Positions 57,650 to 64,000 of a DNA stretch of 64,000 nt are shown here, one piece after another (position 1 is the stretch's first letter; every line of letters begins with the position of its first letter). A program made the translations under genes and the position numbers. The DNA is taken from the NCBI GenBank assembly GCA_003952965.2, contig CM025853.1, positions 21,248,686 to 21,312,685 of the forward strand, given 5' to 3'. The stretch comes from Morella rubra. Lineage: Eukaryota; Streptophyta; Magnoliopsida; Fagales; Myricaceae. Under the pieces are notes generated by a model. It searched no databases, had not been told where the DNA came from, and saw nothing but the letters and a program-made list of their open reading frames with translations.

Positions 57650-59149
57650 ACAATATCACCCTGAAACTAACATTCGGAATTTAACTTCAACTTCTTCCAG
57701 AACTTTTTGTAATTTTTATTCACTTGAAGGAATCAAAGAATCAGGAATCTGAAGAATTAGATTTAATCTTCCAAACTCATGCTCCTCAGTTTTGAACTAG
57801 AATGTTTAAAGATGGTGCAAAATTTTGTCCTTCTTACCAAATCTTATACTTTTACACTCCGAAATAGGATTCATCCTAACCGGATGGATAGCTTCTTCCG
57901 TACTCTGTTAGTAGAGTGAAGAAAACTCATTATTAGTAATATAGATAAACACTCCTTGGGTCAAAATCTAACTGACTCCAAAAAGAGTACGCTCTGCTTT
58001 CTCTATAGAACTCTCTTCTCTGCGCTTGAACATCTCTTCCATGCACCCTTCTAGGCTGGTCGCAGGAACTCTAACTTCTATTATCCCTGTCTTCCATCGG
58101 CTGGTTCATTTAGCCCATATATAGTTTTGCACCTTTTCTTTTTCTCTTTCTGCTAGGTTGTATGTGCGACTATCATTGCTTCCGCATTGAAAAGTCACCA
58201 TTGGTGGGCTTCAATAGCCTCTAATCAACTCCATCCATATATACTGGTGGCCACAGTGGCGCAGGGGGCACAACCTCCTCCATAAGTCCTAGAACTTCTT
58301 CAAAGAATAGTTATTTTGTGATTTTTTGTTGATATCCGGGTTAACCTAGGAATGCGCGAGAGGGAACGGATTCCATTATAAGGGATCATTTTTTAATAAA
58401 TTTGATTGGACTGAGAGTATTCCCACTAACAAATTTACCAGCTCACGGTCAGCATAGTCATTCATTAAATGATGTGGATGGTTGTGGGCTATTAGATTTG
58501 TGGGAGGGAATTATTTTCGTCCAATCATACTCATTCGAAAATGAGCCCTTAGGAGGGAATCCAGACCCTACCTGGGGAGCACTCAAGGATGGTCGGAACT
58601 TCAGAAAAAATAAGAACCTCGTGAATAAGGAATCCTCTGGAATAATAGGATAGTTGGAAATCCTCAGAATAGTATTGGGAATGCTCAAGATATTTGTAAA
58701 AATGTCGGAAATCAACACAATTCACACACACAGATAGATATGCTCACCACTCAAATAAAAATACAACGAGATACAAAGAATCACCACACAGTAATCCAAC
58801 ACTGGATACAGAGTAAAAACCCGTCACCTATCGGAATCCACCGGAGGATAAGAGTTATTCATGAAAATTTTCAATTATCTCTATTTTCATTGCTAGACAT
58901 GAGGTATAAATATTGTAGCTTGGAACAACCCCAAACGGAGGTAATTGAGAATTACATCATCTAAAACATTAATTTAGACTTAGAAAATATCAAAAACTCT
59001 TATAGAAATGAAATGATATTTTGAGAAGCCAAAAGAGATGAGTAAAACTCAAGCATAAATCTTAATTTCTCTTTTCATTTATTTATTTTTCCTTTTCTTC
59101 TTTCTTTCTTTTCCGTTGTAAATTTTGTTGGGACACAAGGGCAGGTAAC
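57650..59149. other. No recognisable gene
   Basis: 57650-57860 resembles the tail of the D/E flanks in places (CTTCCAAACTCATG, GAAGATGGTGCAAAATTT). 58340-58980 has modest open frames on both strands without protein signatures. Nothing else was supported. Confidence 0.4.
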
Positions 59150-60010
59150 TATATATAAGTGAGTAGCTGTCGACCTTAATTGGAGCTGTTAAACAAATTA
59201 ATGCAATTAACATGGGGCCGTTGAACCAAGTGATTCATTTAAGATTAATATATATATATATAGCGGCAACAATGATCAAGGCAGGACGGCTGCAAATTAA
59301 TTCTATATGATGTCCCCCTACTCCAGCATATATAAGTTATTAGGAGCTTCAACTTTAAACTATTCTCTTAAACCATATGCTGCAGGAAATATAGGGTCTA
59401 GTCACCACTTCATATTGTCTCGAATTCAATATTAATTTGTATTGCACATGAATTATATATTATAGGCATAAAGAGGCTAAATGAAATATGTTCGTTTTTT
59501 ATACATATGGTTATAAAGCACTTCCCTAAATTTCAATTTTGGTTTTGAAAGATACAAACAAGGATAAGCAAAAATACCAATTGAAAGAATAAGTTGTTCA
59601 ATTGAAAGTTTTTGATTCAGCACTTATTATCATTATAGACAGTAAATAACAAAAAATAGAATGGCATGGGTAAAAAATTCATTAATTATCTGTGATATCT
59701 ACTCATCCCGTTATTCCGAATCAACAGATTAGATTCATTGTGCAAAGTCAAAATTTATTTTTAGAAAAACGTTTGGCTAAGTCCAATGTACGTCGATGGG
59801 GAAAAAGCTTTTAGCGACCACAAATGAGCTCGTCACTATATATTAAGTTATACGAACCCAAAAATCTCCTCAATACTTATGTGCACGTATGATAATTGAT
59901 GCATATATATCAATTAGAGCAATTAAGAGGGGTTGTTGGACTTCATTTTCATTGAGTGTCTCTCACACTTCAAACTCAGAGAAAGGCTATGAAATCTCTT
60001 CAAGCTTCTA
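59150..60010. repeat. Upstream flank of a further, missing family unit
   Basis: 59160-59340 resembles 18400-18560 (GAGCTGTTAAACAAATTAAT; GGACGGC…CTCCAGCATA), and 59920-60000 resembles 20270-20370 and 22745-22850 (GCAATTAAGAGGGGT; TCTCACACTTCAAAC). These normally lie upstream of a defensin-like gene, but none follows. Confidence 0.55.
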
Positions 60011-60039
60011 TTGCCTGCAAGAATTGATATTGAAAAACC

Positions 60040-60450
60040 TAATTTAGACCCTACCTACACCTAGAGGGCCGGGGGTGAATAGGTGAGATCTCAATTTCAA
60101 AATTATTCAACTCCAATTTTAAAACAAGTTCTAAAATTGATCAATTTAGATATATCAAACCACTAATTAATCATTAAACAATTAATCAATTGTAAATGAA
60201 ATATTTAAACACACAATGAGACAAGAGATTTGATGACGAAGTGAAAAACCTTTGAAAAACTATTTAAAGAAAAAACTACTCCAGGCTAGCATCTACCTGA
60301 AATCTACTAAGAAAAAATCCTTAAAATAGTGATTCAGACTGGGGCAACCCCAGTTGCTTGACTCTGACAACCCTAGTGTAATAATCTAAGTACCCTTGCT
60401 CAGACCTGCTCCGAGCGGCATTCACCTCAGCACCTTGAGATTCTTCTTAA
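60040..60450 (-). repeat. Possible copia LTR fragment
   Basis: ACCTAGAGGGCCGGGGGTGAATAGGT is the inverse counterpart of the AACCTATTCACCCCCCCTCT word near the end of the copia LTR at 26570, and the following text (CTCCGAGCGGCATTCACCTC) has the style of copia LTR regions. No ends were found. Confidence 0.35.
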
Positions 60451-61043
60451 CAATTTCTCATGAACAACTCTTGTTCTTCAGTATTCCTTCAACACTATGA
60501 AGGTTCCATAGCAAAATGAGTGAAAACTGAGAAAAATTGATCAAGATGAAGGCGTAAATCTTCTGGTGTTTTAATTCTCTAAGAAAATGAGGCACAAGGA
60601 TACTCAATAATAGCCTCAATAATGTTTCTGGCCGTCCTTCATGAACCCTAAAAACTAGGGTTTCTTCATTTTTCACAAAGAATTCCAGTTCAATTGTCAT
60701 AATCTCGTAACACTATTAACACCCAAACCGCCTCATTACATTAGTCATAATCTCGTAACGGAATCACAAATTTGTTGTGAAAGTCAACCATGATGCACAT
60801 CATGGGACTATATACGACACCAACTCTTTTCTAGATGGCTAGTCATATTTCAAACACAAAAATACACAGGAATTGCAGGCCAAAGAGACTAACCTACTAG
60901 GAGATCATTCTCAAACATAGGACAAATGACCAAACAACTGAAAAGGGAAAAATAAAAAAGAAAGATGTAGAAAAGCAGAGAAGATTTGCTCTTACCAGTT
61001 CATGAAGTTCCGATTAGGCCACGCTCATAGACAATGCCAAGCG

Positions 61044-62207
61044 CAAGAACGAAGCCAGGATTTGTCCTTATGGGGGGTCAAATATAATTTTTGCTTAAAA
61101 TTTTTTTTCTAATAGGGTGTCGAGGCTATCTTACGTATACCTTGACTAATCTCATGGCCTTCAAATTTTCATTATAATCAAAATGTAATAACATATTCTA
61201 AAACTTAAAAAAGAAAAACAATTATAAACTTTAACTTAATTGTTAAAGCCAAATTTGCATCAATTATGCTAATTGAATTGGACGTTTGAGTAAAAGTCAT
61301 CAATTATTATATTAGTACTAAAACATTTTACGGCCCAATATAATTGAAAGTTTAAAATCTTCAGAATAAATGGCTCATAAATTATTGAGGCATAGAGCAA
61401 TGTTAAAATCTAGTCAAAATAACATAGTTACACACAAATAATAGAGCAATAATATTCTAATTAAACAATAATAATGAAATGAGTATGTTTTTTTAAAAAT
61501 AAAGACAATAATAATTGAATTTTATAACATTTAGAATTCTAACTTTGAAGATGACTTTTTTTGAGTGCAAAGCAAAAAGTTTGTTGTATTCCAAGAGTTG
61601 AGTATGAATTTTGTTATTTTTTGTATATGAGATAAAATAGTGGGAGAGAAAAAAAAAGTGGCCATTGAGAGAAAATCTAAAAAATCTGGAGATGCCATTG
61701 AGAGGCAGGAAGTGAGAAAGAAAGACAAAACGAATTTAAGAAAAAAGGGGGAGAGAAAGAAAAGTAAAAAAGATACTCTAAAAAAGGGGAGGGAGAAAGA
61801 CACTCTATAAAAGAGGCAGGGAGAGAGGAATTTTAGAAAAAAAGGGAGGGAGAGAGGAATTTTAGAAAAAAAGGGAGGGAGAGAGTAATTTTAGAAAAAA
61901 GAGAGGGAGAGAGAAAAATAAAAATAAAAAGATAAACTCTTAGTATGTTTTTCTTTAAAAAATTGGAGGGTCCACTTATAAAGTGGTTATTCCCTCTCTC
62001 AAGCTTTTTCATTCTCTCATTATATTTCTTCAAAAATTTTGGGGGGCCATTATAAAAATTACTACCAATTTTGCGCTTATATTAAAAAAATTTTGCAAAA
62101 AATTGAAAATTTGGCCATGTATAAAAAAAATTGCAAAAAGTTTTGGGCGGGGGGGGGGGGGGGGGGGGGCCATGGCCCCCACTAGCCCCCCCGTAGCTTC
62201 GTCCATA
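61044..62207. mobile_element. Non-autonomous hAT element in the PMT exon, 1164 bp
   Basis: CAAGAACGAAGCCAGG at the left and inverted TATGGACGAAGCTACG at the right are diverged versions of the common GCGGAGCCAGG terminus. Flanks GCCAAGCG (61036-61043) and GCCAAGGG (62208-62215) match at seven of eight bases. Removing it restores the PMT block across the junction (…NNTL then GIVYERG). The interior is purine-rich with GGGAGAGA repeats (61740-61920). Confidence 0.88.
62149..62169. repeat. Run of 21 G
   Basis: Homopolymer near the right end of the hAT element, followed by CCATGGCCCCCACTAGCCCCCC. Prone to slippage and to sequencing error. Confidence 0.9.
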
Positions 62208-62836
62208 GCCAAGGGTATTGTTTTTGGCATCAAAGGGAACCACATTCATAACCAAAGCGGGTACCTTGCCAGTCCTCCTGCGAAACCACCAAAACCTGCA
62301 TTAATTCATGTCCATAACATTTCTATATTTGCTACAGGTGAGAGATTTGAGTATGATCCCGTAGTAGGAAACTCTCCTCTTCCATAACTGATTATCTTCA
62401 TTTAACATCCTAGCTGTAATTGCATTGCTATTTCCACTCGTAATTCTAGGGGGAACAGCATTCAACCGTTTAGGCCATCTTCCCAAAGCACCGCAAGATA
62501 TATTGTGGACACCTTTCACATGGGGAAGCGGGGAAATGCATGGGTCCATTTTCGTGCACCTATTGAAGAATGTGCAAATAACAGCAAAATACATACTGAG
62601 AGCAAAAAACTATCAAGGAGAATTGGGATATTGATTTTCCATGGGAAACAAACATTCAATCAGATAATTGTTTAGTTTTGTTAGTGCATTTTGTATTGAC
62701 AAAATTTCATATCAAAATATGTCTTTATCAAGTTGTATGTTTTTGTCCTGTATCATTCAAGATTTTGTTTCTGAGTTGTGTTGAAGTTGGTCTGTCTTTT
62801 GATTATCACATTATATTGTGTTGACTGACACTCAAC

Positions 62837-64000
62837 CTCTACAACAAAACAACTTTTGAGTGTCAAACTTTTTTGTCATCTAAAGTTAAAATTTTGTCAC
62901 CAAAAGTCATTGGTGTAAAAAAAAATTTGACACCCGATTTGACAAGAGAAGCGTGTGAAGCTTTTTTTGGGTGACAAATTCTGAGTTTCCTTAGGAAATA
63001 GCATATGGATGCCAACTCAGACGGTTCGGACAATTTTCATTTCGTGTGACAATTATAAATACGCCACGGATTTCTTGCTTTTTTCTGTTCACATGTCCCG
63101 TGCAAACGTCAATATATTACATCACAAAGTCAATTTCGTCACGGAAACCCTTGCGAACGTCTCTAATATAGGTTCACGGAGTGAATTTCTGTGTCAAAAT
63201 ATAGATTTTTTCAGCATATATATCGTCTACATGCTACTAAATCACGTGCGATCTCTTATTGTTTTTATTTTATGAAAAAAGAAAATCCCACGAATATAAT
63301 GTGCGAACAGCTCTAGAACGTACGGACTCTGGTTAAACACGGATGTGGGGATAGTGGATTTGTGTGCGGATGCTGGTTGTTTTTATTTTATAGAAAAAGA
63401 AAATGCCATGAATATAATGTGAGAACGGCTCAAGAATGTGCGGAGTAAGGATAAAAACGAACACGGGGATGTCTGGACGTTGATAATCCGACCGGACAGT
63501 TCTAAATTATAATATTAAATCTGTAAATTTAAATTATTTAATTATGCATTTAAAATTATATTAGACATGAATATGAAGACATCATATTAAATATAGTATA
63601 AATTAGTAATGGACTACAAATATCTAATCGACATAATAGCAAACAAAATACATAATTGAAATCAAGTTCGAAATAAACAATCTACCTAAATTTGCTTCGA
63701 GGAGTGAAATGCGCTATCACCTTCCTTATGTGTTCCATCATCTGCTCATGCATTTGTGCTTACAGTAGCTGAAACCTCTTTTCTTACTCTACTTGTTGCT
63801 TTCGTTGTTGTTCCTCTAAATCCTGCTCTACTCCATTAAATGCTGTTGTTGCTCTCGTATTGCCCCCTCTATTTCTGCCTATCTCAAAACTACCTCATCA
63901 TATTCTTTCTGTCTAGCCCTCATCTCCTCTATCTCCATTCTTGCCTCTTCCAATTTCGAGCCAGATCAATGGACGACACTAAAGAAGATGATCCAACTTG
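62837..64000 (-). mobile_element. Left end of another CACTA element, running out of the window
   Basis: CTCTACAACAAAACAAC at 62837 resembles the CACTACAAGAAAAAC terminus, followed by GTGTCAAACTTTTTTGTCA and GGTGACAAATT words typical of the CACTA ends here. Two subterminal units occur (GTGCGAACAGCTCTAGAACG at 63301 and GTGAGAACGGCTCAAGAATG at 63419). From about 63680 to the edge the minus strand encodes a Gln/Glu-rich coiled-coil tail like that at 2260-2610, so the transposase genes should lie beyond 64000. It lies in what would be an intron of the PMT pseudogene. Confidence 0.65.

Larger units (their letters stand above)
60996..62559 (-). pseudogene. PMT-type probable methyltransferase exon, broken and split by an hAT element
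   Basis: On the minus strand, after an acceptor (TTCTTCAATAG) at 62560, the exon reads CTKMDPCISPLPHVKGVHNI, then ALGRWPKRLNAVPPRI, NEDNQLWKRRVSYYG and KYRNVMDMN (to about 62310). A 4-base insertion shifts the frame. GFGGFA and LVMNVVPFDAKNNTL follow to 62208, and after the hAT element GIVYERGLIGT (61035-61003) with a missing base, then a donor GTAAG at 60995. These are hallmark blocks of plant PMT methyltransferases (Golgi proteins of the DUF248 family, linked to pectin methylation). The next conserved block (WCEAFSTYPRTYDL-type) was not found downstream. At least two frame lesions plus the insertion make it a pseudogene. Confidence 0.85.

Noticed and set aside
58402..58718. Open frames on both strands in 58.4-58.7 kb
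   Set aside because: Modest length, no family resemblance, and no splice or promoter context; not enough to call a gene.

Overview
The window reads as nuclear DNA of a flowering plant, most likely a eudicot. It is AT-rich, holds plant lineages of CACTA, hAT, Ty1/copia, Ty3/gypsy and LINE elements, and its gene sequence (defensin-like peptides, a PMT-type methyltransferase relic, a GIGANTEA exon) is plant. The species cannot be named from the sequence. No rRNA, tRNA or CRISPR array was seen.

The host-gene backbone is a tandem family of small secreted cysteine-rich (defensin-like, CS-alpha-beta type) peptide genes. Each has a TATA box about 50-60 bases before the ATG, a first exon coding the signal peptide, a phase-1 intron, and a second exon coding a mature peptide of about 55-60 residues. 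Two copies look intact: B (15321-15999) and D (23526-24328). Copy A (1011) has only exon 1. Copy C (21088-21679) is a degenerate pseudogene. Copy E (46590-54951) has good coding sequence but is split by an hAT element in exon 1 and a LINE in the intron. Copy F (45432-45497) is a piece of exon 2. Flanks of a lost copy X lie on either side of a copia element (about 25.83-25.95 kb and 39906-40683), and 59150-60010 is the upstream flank of another unit. The flanks are duplicated along with the genes (11895-13530 with 16278-17698; 21866-22745 with 39906-40683; 24329-25820 with 54952-56390).

Mobile elements fill most of the rest. 1325 to about 11.58 kb is a decayed CACTA (En/Spm) element with a stop-riddled minus-strand Tnp2 transposase and CGATCGATCG-type subterminal arrays. 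18671-20229 is a complete small CACTA element carrying a nested inverted-repeat element. 25952-39905 is a copia element with gag but no recognisable pol, and a nearly fresh gypsy element (32952-39153, minus strand) sits inside its 3' LTR. 40684-45377 is a CACTA element that has captured the first coding exon of the circadian gene GIGANTEA. 47913-54692 is an L1-type LINE with two further insertions inside it. The right end holds a LINE ORF1 fragment (minus), a PMT-type methyltransferase pseudogene split by an hAT element, and the start of another CACTA element running out of the window.

Only genes B and D are likely to make a functional product. The region is best read as a defensin-like gene cluster that grew by segmental duplication and was then broken up by repeated transposition. 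Paralogous flanks act as empty-site controls, so several insertions can be placed to within a few bases.
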